From the NCBI RefSeq assembly GCF_050624435.1, contig NC_134539.1, forward strand, positions 144,928,025 to 144,992,024: a DNA stretch of 64,000 bases, read 5' to 3'. The notes beneath the pieces were generated by a model. The model worked only from the letters and a program-made list of their open reading frames with translations. It made no database searches and was not told the origin of the DNA. This DNA comes from Tenrec ecaudatus. Taxonomy: Eukaryota; Chordata; Mammalia; Afrosoricida; Tenrecidae. Made by a program: the position numbers and the translations under genes. Shown piece by piece: positions 22,668 through 34,135 of this stretch (position 1 is its first letter; each line of letters begins with the position of its first letter).

Positions 22668-22848
22668 CAGAGACCTGGTGGCACACTGGGTTCCACGTTG
22701 AGCGGTTCAAAGCCACCGGGTGCTCTGAGGGAGAAAAGAGGCTTTCTACTCCTGTAAGGATTTATAGCTTTTGGACCCTGCAGGGTCAGTTCTACCCTGC
22801 CCCATAGGGTCACTCTGGGTCGGAATTGAAGAGGGTTGAGTTACGGTA
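22668..22848 (+). mobile_element. AfroSINE
   Basis: Head GACCTGGTGGCACACTGGG, part of the tRNA region deleted, body GAGGGAGAAAAGAGGCTTTC, tail ATAGGGTCACTCTGGGTCGG. Confidence 0.8.
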
Positions 22849-22979
22849 AGCTTCAGCTTCTTTGTGCTTATTCATCTGTGGTGAACAATTTCACACTTGC
22901 CCGCCACATCAAAGATTCGGCTTCCAGCCATGACTGGCACCTGTGTCTTCCCCAAGCCCACCACCTCCCCCCAAATAAA

Positions 22980-23115
22980 CCCACTGCTACCCAGTTGATT
23001 TCCGCTTCTGGTGGCCCCATAGCACAGAGTAGAGCTGCTTTGAGTTTCCAAGACTGTCAGGCTAGCTCCGCTTTCTCCCTCAGAGCACCCGGTGAGTTTG
23101 AACCACTGAGTTTGA
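22980..23115 (-). mobile_element. AfroSINE, truncated
   Basis: Complement strand: CCCAGTTGATTTCCGCTTC, TAGAGCTGCTTTGAGTTTCC, CCTCAGAGCACCCGGTGAG. Confidence 0.7.
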
Positions 23116-23204
23116 CGGGAACGGCCCCGCACCTACCGTGCAGCACCACCAGGTCTCTGAATAGCCAGCCAACTGTAGGGGCACCCAATAAGCACAGTCA
23201 GAAT

Positions 23205-23460
23205 GCCCCTGCGGGGCAAGGATGGCGATATGTTGTCTCCCGTACTTTGGACGTGTTGTCAGGAGAGGCCGGTCCCTGGAGGAGGACGTCATGCTTGGTA
23301 AAGTGGAGGGGCAGCGGAAGAGAGGAGGGCCCGGGACAAGATGGGTTTCGCAGGGGCTGTGTCGTCGATGGGAACAATGGTCAGGAGGGGGCTGGGCCAG
23401 GCTTCCTTCTCGTGGATATTGGGTCACTGTGTGTTAGAACTGACTCAACGGCACCAACCA
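23205..23460 (+). mobile_element. RTE/BovB-like LINE, 3' end of ORF and tail
   Basis: One plus frame reads LPYFGRVVRRGRSLEEDVM then MLGKVEGQRKRG, the C-terminal end of an RTE-clade LINE protein (BovB ends in a comparable MLGK-EG-RRRGR segment). The frame decays soon after. The element ends in TAGAACTGACTCAACGGCAC, the same tail as the AfroSINEs, followed by CAACCACCACAACCC. Confidence 0.75.
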
Positions 23461-24202
23461 CCACAACCCAATAAGCGAGGTCAACACGGATTCACTTGCA
23501 CGAACTTCCTAATCTGTCGCAGAAATAAGTAAGCATAAGTAAGCCCGTGCTTAACCCTGCTTATTGGGTACTCTGCATCTGCCCTGGGCTACAGGGAGCG
23601 GGAAAACAAACAAATGGAATAAACCCCAACTTGCTTCCCTGTGTCTTAATATGTGCAGGCAGGGGAAAGTCTCCAGGCTTGATCTAATTTTGGTGGCACC
23701 GGTCATCTTTCAGAGACGGGCGGGAGCCTGCAGAGAGAGCTGCCCGGGGCTTTCCCCGCCTCCGGAGCTAGATGCTGCCCTGACCTGTGCTGCTCGGAGC
23801 CACCCCATCCTTATCCGAAGACGGACACTCTCGGGACCCTGCCAACACGCCACACGCTGTGTAGAGCAATTGGATCAGCCTCTTTCACTTCGTCCTGACC
23901 CCGCCCTCTGTGGCAGGCTGGCTAGAACAGGAGGGTGATAACCAGCCCCTCTTCATCTGACTGAGAGGTCCTGGGTGGGACTCACCCCAAGGCTGGTGGC
24001 ACTAGCTCCCCCAGAGATGCCTCGGGTAGACAAGCCACCGAAAACCCTGCCGACCACTGTTCCAGTCGGAGGGGATGCCAACTGGTTCTTCCTTTGAGGA
24101 TTGAATGTCATGGTCTTGAAATGGGGACCCCCCCCCCACCCTGGCCCATTGCTTATTTTATTTTTCTAGTAAAAAAGAGATGTCTATTCCTAGTTAACAA
24201 CT

Positions 24203-24400
24203 CACTCACTCTCTCACCGAGTTGATTCTGCTCATAGTGACCCGGTAGGTCGCAGAATAACTGTCCCTGTGGGTTTCCAAGACCGGAGATCTCTAAGGGA
24301 ACCTCCTCTTTCTCCCACGGAGCATCTGGTGGTTTTGAACTACTGACCTTGCAGTTTGCAGCCCAATGGGTAACCCACGACATCAGCACACTACCTATGA
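24203..24400 (-). mobile_element. AfroSINE, near full length
   Basis: Complement strand from TCACCGAGTTGATTCTGCTC to the tRNA-like head side TTGCAGCCCAATGGGTAACC. Confidence 0.85.
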
Positions 24401-25323
24401 CACACTTGCTTAGAACAATCCATGCACACACAGTGGGAATTTTACACATAAACTAAATATTCCGTGTATGTAATGTTTATAATGTTTTACACAAGGGCTA
24501 GTCAAGAAGTAGAGCTGCCAGATCACAGCAACCTTGATGAAACAGAAGGACTGCGGTGTGAAGCGACTGTTGCCCGACATGACCTCCATCGACACGCAGA
24601 CACACATGTGGGAAGGCTGTATTTGCATGGAATGCCGCCCCCTGTGACTCACACCACATCCGAGCGGTATTGGGGGTCTCCTCAGGGGACTCAAAGTACG
24701 CTCCGTTGCAAGGTCCTTTGAGTCTGGGGAGCAACGGGAAGGGAGAAGGGGCAGGTCTGATCTGGGCTGTCGGTTGGACAGGGTAGGATTTCCCAACAAA
24801 ATTCTCCTAGGGCAGCTCGTGCTCCCCTGGAAGAACGTACTTTGCCGAGTTTAAGGACGTTACCATGGACACCCATCTACAAAGCGGAGGAGCTGGGATT
24901 TGAACCCAGCCACCCGGGGCTCCACGATCTGCTCCATGAACTCGCTGTCTCTCCTTCCTCTCCCCGCCGGGTCCTCCTTGAGCCTTGGAGTTAAGTTTGG
25001 ACCAGAACGCTTAGCTCACCACCTTTGGGGACTCGTGCTTGGAAGCAGGAGATTCCGGACTGCCAAGCGGACTATCTGGCCTCATTTCCCCTGCACGGGC
25101 AGCCTCCCATGTGACATAGGAGAGCTGAAGGTGGCATGCCCCTTTCTCCTTGGCCGTGGCATCACTGGTGGCGGGGAAACCAAGCTCCTTCCCTTAGGGA
25201 ATGGGGGTGGTGATGAAGGTGGCAGAGGGGGCGAGAACAACGAGGCTTCCTGGAGGACATGCTGGTTGGTTTTTGGTTGGGCCCTGGCCCTTCCCTCCCC
25301 TGGTCAGTATTCATGCCTCTGAG

Positions 25324-25495
25324 GAGGGACCCTGATGGCGCAGTGGGGAAACCCTTGGCCGATCACCTGGCCCAACGCCACCAGACCTCCGTGTGACCAT
25401 CGAGATTCAAACCCTATGTGGTGCTTCTACTCTGCCCTTTAGGTTCGCCGTGGGCGGGGATCCACTTGATGGCAATGGGCTTGATTTTTAGCTTA
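25324..25495 (+). mobile_element. AfroSINE, internally deleted
   Basis: Head GGGACCCTGATGGCGCAGTG, then GGTGCTTCTACTCTGCCC and tail CCACTTGATGGCAATGGGC. Confidence 0.7.
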
Positions 25496-26237
25496 TTTAG
25501 GTTGCCCGAGAAAAATAGCTCTCCCTGCTGATTCTTTCTTCTGGGGATGGAGGGAGGGGACGGGGGAGGGGGGGAGGTGAACAATGGGTCCGGTCTCCGG
25601 GCGCCGACAGGCAGAAGTGCTGTGCTGCAGAACGTGGCCCCCTGGCACGGAGCACCAGGCTGGGCTTCTATAAATACCTCCTCTTCCAGCGACTGCGTCT
25701 CCTGGCCGTCTGCACATCTTACAGGACAACAGAGGCTCAGGGAATTGAGGACACACCTCCAGTGTCTCCTTCCCTCCACCCGCTCCAGCCCTGCTCAGAG
25801 AATCCCCAATGCTGGTCAGATGGAGCATGGGCAGCTCCGCTGTGGGCCCAGGGCCATCACTCAGGAGCCCAGTGCTCCAGCCCGGGCTGGACGCCCCTCG
25901 GAGCAGCAGACTCACTCGGGACTAGGGGGAAAAGCCTGCGTGAGCACCGGGCATCTCTGAGGAGGGAGATCTCTGTTCCTGATCCCTGCGCTCCGTGTCA
26001 CAAGGACTGCTGTCTGGTGGACCAGAAGCACCTCTGGCCTGATTCTGGGTGCACCCCTCCTTATAAGCGAGGGAGCCCCAGGCCACAAGGACTGGCCTGT
26101 CCCAGAAGCAGAATGCAGATCCATCTGCATCCTCAGCCCTGGAGGTGGCCTGTGGTCAGCCCTATGGAGAGTCAAGTCCACAGCGATGCCTCACGCTCTT
26201 CAAGAGATGAATCCCAGGTGTTCTGGGGGCTTTTCTG

Positions 26238-26430
26238 CGGCCGTCAGGTTTGGTGGCAGACTCCTCTGCTTCTGTGCTGGAGACCCAGGTTCGATTCCCA
26301 GCCACTGTATCTCATGTGTAGTCACCCCCTGTGGGAGCTTATGTGTTTTTATGGTGCTAAACAGGTTTCAGTGGAGCTTCCAGACTAACATGGACTAGGA
26401 AGAAAGAAAGATCAGAAAGTCAGTCAATGA
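26238..26430 (+). mobile_element. tRNA-Gly-like SINE
   Basis: Second copy of the family at 3.28 kb. The B box is GGTTCGATTCCCAGCC; the body has GTGGAGCTTCCAGACTAACA and GGACTAGGAAGAAAG. Confidence 0.75.
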
Positions 26431-26968
26431 AACCTTTACGGATGGTGCACAGTCAGGCAGCAGTCAATCCTACTGTATGCGGGGTCTCCAGGAGTCAGAT
26501 CAGGACACAGGGTTTTCCAAGGTGACAGGCTGCTGCCTGGATGGAGGGGTTACAGGCCTGGATGGAAGTCGAGGTCAAGGTGGGGGATTGCTATGCTCCC
26601 TGGGGCCCTAGGAAAGAGCTGAGGATGAGACAAGAGGGAGATAAAGGATCCCCATCCCTCTGTTTCTCAGCAGTGATGCCACCTCACTGAACTCTGAGTT
26701 GCTAGACTCCACAAGCCCTGGCCTGGGGAAAGCAGCACAGGGCACCCCTGGGCAGACAAGCAGACTTCCGGCCGGCTGAGGCGGCTGCCACCTGCTAGCT
26801 GGCCCATCATACCACCATGTGCATGTCCCCAAGGCCGAGTGAAGGCTCTGGGCCTGGTGGCCACTCCCCTTCAAGGAGGCCAGGCCTTGGCAACTCACAC
26901 AACCCCGCAGAATCTCATTCATAAAACAGAACGGTCATTTCTCGACAGAGTGACTGGGGATTCCAAGG

Positions 26969-27085
26969 TGTAACCTGGTGGCAGAAGTCCTGCTGGCATA
27001 GCAGGTCATGTGTGGACCTGCTCGCTGCAAGGCCAGCCATTCGAAACCACCTGCTGCTCTGCAGGAGACATGATGTTTTTTACTC
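26969..27085 (+). mobile_element. AfroSINE, 5' half
   Basis: Contains TGCAAGGCCAGCCATTCGAA and AGGAGACATGATGTTTTTTA. Interrupted at its 3' side by the RTE fragment. Confidence 0.65.
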
Positions 27086-27091
27086 CCATTG

Positions 27092-27520
27092 CTGTCCTTA
27101 GGTGCCATTGGGTTGGTTTTGACTCCTTGTGACACCCGCCCCCCGCCAATGACCAAAACAATATAACACCGCCCAGTCCTGCACCGTCCTCACAGTTACC
27201 CGCGCGTTGGAACCATCTCCTGGAGGGTCTCCCTCTTTCCCCGCCCCTCCACTTGACCGAGCATGATGTCCTTCTCCAGGGACTGCTCTGTCCTGATGAC
27301 ACGTCCATAGTACGTGAGACAGAGTCTTGCCATCCTTGCCTCTAAGGATGTCTGCCCTTGGACCGCTTCCAAGACAGATGTGTCTGTTCTTTGGCAGCCC
27401 ATCGTACTTCCAGCAGTCTTCGTCAGCACCATCCTACAAACGCACCCCTTTCCCAGCCCTCCTTACGCCAGGTCCACGTCTCTGTCTTTTTTTGTGGTGA
27501 TGGTTGTACAACTCTCTCTC
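27092..27520 (-). mobile_element. RTE/BovB-like LINE 3' part, interrupted
   Basis: The minus frame reads LTYYGRVIRTEQSLEKDI then MLGQVEGRGKRE, homologous to the copy at 23.2 kb. The tail complement starts near 27092 (GGTGCCATTGGGTTGG). The element continues at 27935 after an L1-type insertion. Confidence 0.75.
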
Positions 27521-27522
27521 TC

Positions 27523-27930
27523 TCTTTTTAAAAATCATTTTATTGGGGGCTCGTACAACGCGTATCACAATCCATCCATCCATATCCATCCATTGTGTCA
27601 AGCACATTTGTTGCCATCCTCATTCTTAAAACATTTGCTTTCTACTTGAGCCCTTGGGATCAGCTCCTCATTTTCCCCCTCCCTCCCTCATGAACCCTTG
27701 ATGATTTATAAATTATCATTTGTTCATGTCTTACACTAACTGATGTCTCTCTTCACCTACTTTTCTGTAGTCCGTCCTCCCTGGGAGGGGGTTATATGTA
27801 GATCCTTGTGATTGGCTCCCCTTTCTACCCCACCTTCCCTTTCCCCTCCTGGTATTGCTACTCTCACTATTGGTCCTGAGGGGTTTGTCTGTCCTGGGTT
27901 CCCTGTGTTTCCAGTTCTGATCTGCACCAC
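27523..27930 (-). mobile_element. LINE 3' end (L1-type, family not assigned) inserted in the RTE copy
   Basis: Plus strand begins TTTTTAAAAATCATTTTATT then GGGGGCTCGTACAACGCG. The same sequence recurs at 34.36 and 51.54 kb. The A-rich end is on the minus strand, so this is a 3'-anchored, 5'-truncated retroposon. Confidence 0.7.
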
Positions 27931-27934
27931 TGTA

Positions 27935-28140
27935 TTGATGTCCACCTTTCACATGCATATGAGGTGATTGAGAAGCCCATGGCCTGGGTCAGGTGCACCT
28001 CAGTCCTCAGAGGAACTTCCTTCTTCTGGACACCTTGAAAAGGATGCGATGTGTCCTCCGATTTCTTGACTGTTCCTTCCTTGAGCACTGATTGCGGGTC
28101 CAAGCAAGATGGACTCTTGACAACTTCCATCTTCTCCCCC
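27935..28140 (-). mobile_element. RTE/BovB-like LINE, continuation upstream of the insertion
   Basis: Plus strand GTCCACCTTTCACATGCATA and GGCCTGGGTCAGGTGCACC match the corresponding part of the RTE copy at 56.85-56.98 kb, in the same orientation. Together with 27092-27520 this is one element split by the LINE. Confidence 0.65.
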
Positions 28141-28162
28141 CCCCCCATTCTCCATGATTTGA

Positions 28163-28415
28163 CCGTCTTGGAAACCCACAGGGGCAGTTCTCCTCTGCCC
28201 TGCAGGGCTGCTATGGGAAGGAATCAACTCCATGGCCATGAGTTTGACCGAACCTGGTGGTGGAGAGTTAGGAAGTGGCTCCCAGGAGAGGAAGACACGG
28301 TTTTCTGTTTCTGTAACGATGTACAACCTCAGCAAGCCTCAGGGCACTTCTGCTTTGCCCCACGGGCTCCCTCTGAGCTGGAATGGCCCCAGCGGTCCTG
28401 GGTTTGGCTCTGGTG
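28163..28415 (+). mobile_element. Two degraded AfroSINE pieces
   Basis: A 3' half at 28163-28250 (TCTTGGAAACCCACAGGGGC, tail CTATGGGAAGGAATCAACTC) is followed by a degraded copy starting GAACCTGGTGGTGGAGAG. Confidence 0.6.
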
Positions 28416-29100
28416 AAGGGAGGTGATAAGCTGCTTTTACTCTCCATCCTAGGATCCAGAGAGGATGCAAGGCTGGCCACCCCGAAGGCTGGCCCGGTGC
28501 AGAAAGTACGCTCACCGTGGCAAGACGGCCAGCGTTGGTGGGGTGGCAGCTGTGAGCAATGGGTGGCAAAGCTGGTAATGGGTGGCATGACTGCCTCCGT
28601 CAGATCGAGGCAGAGATGAGGGTGTGCGGGAGGCTCGGGAGTTCCCAGATGCCTTTGGGACAGGCCAGCCATGCAAGGGCCTGCGGTCCGAGAGGTCAGA
28701 TCAGGAATGGGGGGGGGGGGGAAGAGATTACCAGCCTGAAGGACAGAACACAGCCCGAGTCCTTGGAGGGTGGGCCACCCACTAGTGTCACCTGGCCACT
28801 GGTGACAATCCCAGTGCTGCCTGCTCCCACTTTGATTTCAGTTGAGTTTGGATTTGAGCCGAGCCAGCGAGCATCGTATCCAGCTCATGAGCATGGGAAA
28901 CATGGCCAGTGTGAACTGCCGGAGTCACAGTGGCTTTCCAAGATGTCATGGGAGAGACAGAATGCCAGATGCCTCATTCATGATCCCTGTATATGCTGAT
29001 TACACACTGAAATGGCAGATTGAGCTAACGAAAATAGGCCGTTAATAATTAATTCCACTTCCTTCTTTATATGTTTCCAAGGTTCATGTGTGTTGCTAAG

Positions 29101-29310
29101 GTGCCCCTGCAGTGCCGTGTGCTACGCAGCAGACTGCTAACCAAAAGGTGGGTGGTTCAAACCCACCCGCTGCTCTGAGGGGGAAAGATGAGACTGTCCG
29201 CTCCTGTAAAGACTGACCATCTCAAAAACTCCAAGGAGCAGTTCTACTCTGTCCGATAGGGTTGCTACGAGTCAGAATCAACTAAAGACAGTGGGCTTGG
29301 GCTAGCTTGT
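29101..29310 (+). mobile_element. AfroSINE, near full length
   Basis: AAAAGGTGGGTGGTTCAAAC (B box), GAGGGGGAAAGATGAGACTG, tail GCTACGAGTCAGAATCAACT. Confidence 0.85.
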
Positions 29311-29324
29311 CTGCACTGGAAGCT

Positions 29325-29440
29325 GGGCCACAAGTATTTCAAATGTCAGCAGGGTTCGCCTATGGTGGACAGGCCTCAGCAGCACTTCCAGACAAAGACA
29401 GACAAGGCAGAAAGGCTGGGTGGTCGGCTTCAGAAAATTA
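29325..29440 (+). mobile_element. tRNA-Gly-like SINE, 3' part
   Basis: Diverged 3' body with CAGCACTTCCAGACAAAGAC and GGCAGAAAGGCTGG. The head is not clear. Confidence 0.45.
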
Positions 29441-29680
29441 ACCAAGGAGAATTCTCAGAATGGAAGAAATGCGTTCTTGGGTGGAAGACACGCACTACAT
29501 CACAGTCACAACAATGGTCTCGTTCATGCTGAGCGGCATGAAGATGGCAGAGGACCGGCGAATGTCTGGTCCCCGTGAGCCAACCCACCACGGCAACAAG
29601 GGCGGCAGAACATTGTCAGGGACGTCGGGTGACCCACATCCTGTCTCTGTGGAATACCAATGGCCCAGAGACCATAGTTG
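29440..29680 (+). mobile_element. Possible RTE/BovB-like LINE fragment
   Basis: CACAACAATGGTCTCGTTC and GAAGATGGCAGAGGACCGG resemble the 3' ORF region of the RTE copies. Heavily decayed. Confidence 0.35.
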
Positions 29681-29684
29681 CAGT

Positions 29685-30045
29685 TGCTGATGAGCCGGTT
29701 CCCACTCACAGTGACCCCTTGTGTGCAGAGACCCACACTCCGTAGGGCTTTAAGGCTGTGACGTCCCAGAAGCCAACCGTCAGACCTTTCTTCCCACGTG
29801 CCTGTGGGTCCAAGCGCCCAGCCTCTGTCAGTAGGAGAGCTTAATCAATTATGCTGCCGCCTAGAGCCTCCAAACACCAAATTCGCTTCCATGGAGTCAA
29901 TGCCGACTCATAGCCGCCACTGTGGGCTTCCAAGACGGTAACTGTGGGAATCGAAAGCCCACTCTCTCCCTCGGAGCTGCTGGTGGTTTTGAACTGCCGA
30001 CCATACAGATTGCAGCCCCACTCTACGACTACACCACCAGGCCTC
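29685..30045 (-). mobile_element. Two AfroSINEs, both minus orientation
   Basis: The first, 29685-29865, is diverged (GAGCCGGTTCCCACTCAC). The second, 29876-30045, reads CATGGAGTCAATGCCGACTC through GGTGGTTTTGAACTGCCG to the complement of the head, CACCACCAGGCCTC. Confidence 0.78.
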
Positions 30046-32291
30046 TTTTAGTCAATTTTAAAAAAGTGTTCTCTATTGTTCTTCTGTTTCTAAGTGAGTT
30101 TCACCTGCTTTTTGACAATTACTCACTTAAACTCCGGATTCCTTTTGTATCACAGCCTTTAAGTAATAAAAGGAAATGGCTTACTGGTGTGGCGGTCAGG
30201 GAAAGGCCAGGGGCTGGGCAGGAGGCTGGCGTGTCTACAACCCTTGCCACCGGTACCAGGCAACGTCAGGCACATACGCGTACACATATGCATTTTAAGT
30301 TAGAAATTAGTAAAAGATGTACTTTCATTAACCTGTTTCAGATGAAGGGGAAACTGTGTTTTCAGCCTTAGAGGCTTTGCTAGTGGAGTGGAGGGTGAGG
30401 TTGAGTGCCCCCACCCTCTTCCTGGGGCACCAGCCAGCCCGCCCGCCTCAGGCGCTTGAGAGGTTCTATTTTTGTTTGCATTATTTAACTGTGTCCCATA
30501 TACGCTAAGCAGAGAGCTCCATTCTATCACGCAATGGACAGCTAACCCTCCCCTGCACATGCCCAGCCCCTCGCAAGCTCCGACAGTCACGCCCCTCCCC
30601 CATCATGCCAGCCCAGGGGACACTGCAGGGGACGGGGGCTGCTGAGGGAAGGGAGCCACAGCTGAGAAGGGACAGAGCTGCCTGCAGCCTGCTCTGGGGA
30701 TCCTGGACTCTGTCACCTTGGCTGACTTCTCCATGCCTCACTGACCACAGGTCCGGGTCAGCCTGGCTGAGAGGGCAGCAGGAGTGGGGTGTCCTTCTGT
30801 TTCCTGACTTCTTTCTCCTTTAATTTCTAACCACCCCCCTTCCCCCCACTGTGCTCTGCTCTGCGCCACAGAGGCTACACAGGGAGGAGCCCAGGGTGCG
30901 AGGAGCCACAGGTCCTAGATGGTTGACTGACCCCATGATCTGGCCCTTGGCATTAGCAAGGTTTGACCCCCTGCAGTCTGCCTAGGGAGCCGTCCTCATG
31001 GGGCCTCATGCCCTGCGTCCATAAGGAACGAGAAGTGGAAAAGCACAGTGGACCCTAAACTTGACCTTGTGTCCTCAGGGTGCAGCCCGGGCTCTCCCAG
31101 AAGAGAGGCGGGCAGCAGGACACAGGCCGGGGGCCACTCAATTAAGATGGGTAATCCTTAGGACACAGGCTGAGGCGCTGCCCTGAGCTGAGTGGCTGAT
31201 CCCACACTGGGTCTGCTGGGGGTGGGGGTGGGGGTGGAGGAAGGCCTGCTGGGTGCGTCCTCATTGTCCCTAGAGTGACCAGAGCCCGTCCTTCCTTGGC
31301 TAATTCGATTTGCCCCAGCTCTCCTGACCCCTCGGCCCCAACGCAGTCCCCCCTCCCCCCACTTCAGATGGTGAGTGGTCCCCATCTTTCCCCAGGTGCA
31401 CTGACCGAGAGGGAGGAGCTGGAGCAGAGGGATCCTGAAGGAAGACTGACCTCTCCTTACTTGAATTCCCTCCGCCGGGGCAGCGAGGAGGAAAGGTCAG
31501 CGGTGGTTTTGATGAGAATTGTTGCCAAAGCTGGGTGAGCTCAGCAGTGCTCCCTTAATGGGCGGGTGCTGTCTGCTGGCATCGGGCTGACAAGCACGCC
31601 ATCACGGTGCGCGGCCGGCCCTGTGTCTGACCAGAGGTCCCCGTTGCTCTGCTGTGCAGGGTCTGATAATCGGGAACAGCCTCAGGAGCAGGGCCCCCCC
31701 GTGCACAGCCCCAACTCCACTGCCTGCCGAGTGCACACTGCTGCCCCCCTCGGGCTCTGAAGCCATCCAAGCAGAGCTCGTGCCGCTAGTCTTATCAGCC
31801 AGTAACACTTTAGTCTAAGGTTGGCTGTAGCCTGGTTTCCAAGAGAGCTTGGTAGCACCGACTAATCCCTGGGGTGTGGTGAGGCCCGAGCTCATCTGCG
31901 CACTGGGCCCGGCCGTACCTGGCACTGTCACGGGCTCTAATGTTGCCTCGCCACCTCCCCACCTCCCCACCTGGCTGGTTCCACACCTGTTTGTCAGCTG
32001 GGTGCTGGGCACTTGGGCCCTCTGTCTTTTCACCTGGGAATGTGAGGTAAGGCTTCCTTGCAGAGGCTGAGACGAAGAAGTGGGGCCCTGCAGGGCTGTG
32101 GGAAATGTTGGGGGTGGGGTGGGGGAAGGGCTGGGGGGCGGAGTAAGGATCCGTCCTCCAGAGAGGACAGTGCATGGCCGCAGAGGACTGAGCGAGGCCC
32201 TAACACCACACACCTGGAACTGCTTCTGGAGCTGGGGACACAGGGGCGGGTGCCAGGCCAGCCCCTCCCCTCAGAGGAATAGAGTCCGGGG

Positions 32292-32773
32292 CAGTGGTTT
32301 TGAACCTGTGGGTCTCGACCCCTTTGGGGGTCGAATGACTCTTTCATAGGGTCACCTAAGACCATTGGAGAACACACATTTCCCATAGTCTTAGGAACCG
32401 AGACACGGCTCCCCTATCCGTCTCCAGATGGGTCCACATGCAGACACGCCCACCTATGAGTATCCAGCCTGAAGGCTATTACCCATGATTCACCATGCTT
32501 CAAGACAAAATTTACTTTCTTTGTCCCTAGAAATAGTTCACAATATAGAATTACATATTGTCTTTTGTGATGAATCACTGTGCTTCAGTGATGTTCAATT
32601 TGTAACAATGAAAATACATCCTGCATATCAGATATTTATTTATATGACAATTCATAACAGTAGCAAAATGACAGTGATGAAGCAGCAACAAAAATAATGT
32701 TATGGTTGGGGGTCACCACCACATGAGGACCTGTCTTAAAGGGTCACTGCATGAGGAAGGCTGAGAACCACTG
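32292..32773 (-). mobile_element. SPIN-type hAT transposon, longer 482-bp form
   Basis: Opposite orientation to the other three. Starts CAGTGGTTTTGAACC and ends GGCTGAGAACCACTG, with target duplication GTCCGGGG/GTCCAGGG (7 of 8). It has about 290 bp of extra internal sequence absent from the short copies, including an imperfect inverted repeat at about 32358-32394 around the CTAAGACCATTGG motif. No transposase frame is present. Confidence 0.88.
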
Positions 32774-32859
32774 GTCCAGGGGTTGCTAGAGCCCCTCCCT
32801 CCCCCCACTGGAGGTCATTGGAGGAGAGGACAGACCAGGGCTAAGGGCTCACCATCTAC

Positions 32860-33000
32860 ATTCATTCTGGCCTTGAACCCACGGCTCACTGCTTTCCAGC
32901 TGTGTGTTTTGGGCAAGTCAATTATCTGTTCTGTACAGAGAGAGTTGTGGAGTTGTGTGAGGACTGAATGAGCAAGGGCCTGGGATAGTGCCCAGCACCC
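32860..33000 (+). mobile_element. MIR
   Basis: CAGCTGTGTGTTTTGGGCAAGT core and GCAAGGGCCTGGGATAGTGC. An ancient mammalian tRNA-derived SINE. Confidence 0.7.
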
Positions 33001-33654
33001 AGAGGCCCCCAGGAGCAGGGTCTCCTGTGGCTGTGGCTGTTCTGTGACCAGGCCAGTGGTGGGGGTACAATGGCGCTAGCCCACCAGGAGGATTCCTGCT
33101 CTTCTGGAAGTGGCAGGCCTTCCTCGGGCTGCCTCCCAGGAACTGGACCCACTCGGTCAAGATGTTCTTGGAACAAGGGACTGAGAGGCTGACCTGGGAC
33201 TCAGGCAGGTGAGCAAAGAACAAGAGTGGTCTTTGGGACAGTCCAGCAGGTATGTCAGGCTGGCCAGGATGTTGGGGGGTCAGGGCTCGGGTGGGGGATA
33301 GTCAGTGGTCATTGTCCTCTAGGGCTGCCCCAACAGAGACATGCGGGATGACGGCCCCACAGGCACATGGTGTTTCCTCAGCTCAGAAGACAAGGAGTCT
33401 GACTTCAGGCCACCTGCCCAGGGGACGGTTTTCTCGTTGGCCCTTCCAGGAGAAGGCCCTGTCACTTTCAGCTTCTGTTCCCGGGGTCCTGGCCAACCCC
33501 CCTCCCCTTTTGTGCTTACTCACTTAATCTGCTCTTTTCCACCCCCAAAGAGATGGACTTCAAACATAGCCTATGCTGAAGCAGCCTCATGGACAGAGAG
33601 CAGCCCCAAGTTCACGTCAATTACAACCAAGTTCAAGTCAATTACAACCACAGG

Positions 33655-33965
33655 TAGACTGCCCACTGGCATGGAGTCACTCTGACTCCTAGTGACCCTG
33701 TCCTTTGGGAATAGGGGTTAGGATTCATAGCAGATGCTGCCTGCAGATACTATTCCATCCCCATCACCAACCCCATCACGTGGCCACCGAGTGGCTCCTG
33801 GTTCACAGGCACCCAGCAGGGCAGAGTGGAACGGCTCCGCGGGGTGTCCCCGATGGCACATCTTCACTGAGCAGACTGCCTCACCCTTCTCCCTCAGAAC
33901 AGCTGGTAGGCTCCACCCACCGACTCTTGGGTGAGCAGTCTGATGGTTAACCCCATGCAGTGTGA
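33655..33965 (-). mobile_element. AfroSINE fragments
   Basis: 33655-33705 is a tail fragment (CATGGAGTCACTCTGACTCC). 33778-33965 is a diverged copy running to the complement of the head region. Confidence 0.6.
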
Positions 33966-34029
33966 AGGCCCCCCTTGGCCATGCGCGTTCTAAGCTTGTC
34001 TCGAAACCACCATCTCCTTCATCCTCACC

Positions 34030-34135
34030 ATGGTGGCGTCGTGGGCTACATCTAGGACTGCTAGCCGCCAGGCCAGCCGTTTGAAACCACCAGCCCCTCT
34101 GAGGGAGAAAGATGAGGCTTTCTACTCCTGCAGCT
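34030..34135 (+). mobile_element. AfroSINE 5' part, host of nested insertions
   Basis: Head TGGTGGCGTCGTGGGCTAC, body GGGAGAAAGATGAGGCTTTC, broken at CTACTCCTGCAG. It resumes at about 34331-34360 (TATAGTCTCAGAAACCCC) and finishes at about 34678-34745. Confidence 0.75.

Noticed and set aside
22836..23474. 212-residue plus-strand frame
   Set aside because: It crosses an AfroSINE on the other strand and the RTE fragment. Only the segment ending in MLGKVEGQRKRG is protein-like, and it belongs to the LINE.
25665..25700. TATA box promoter (CTATAAATACC at about 25669)
   Set aside because: An isolated TATAAATA inside an intron with no CpG island, exon or conserved context. Chance occurrence is likely.
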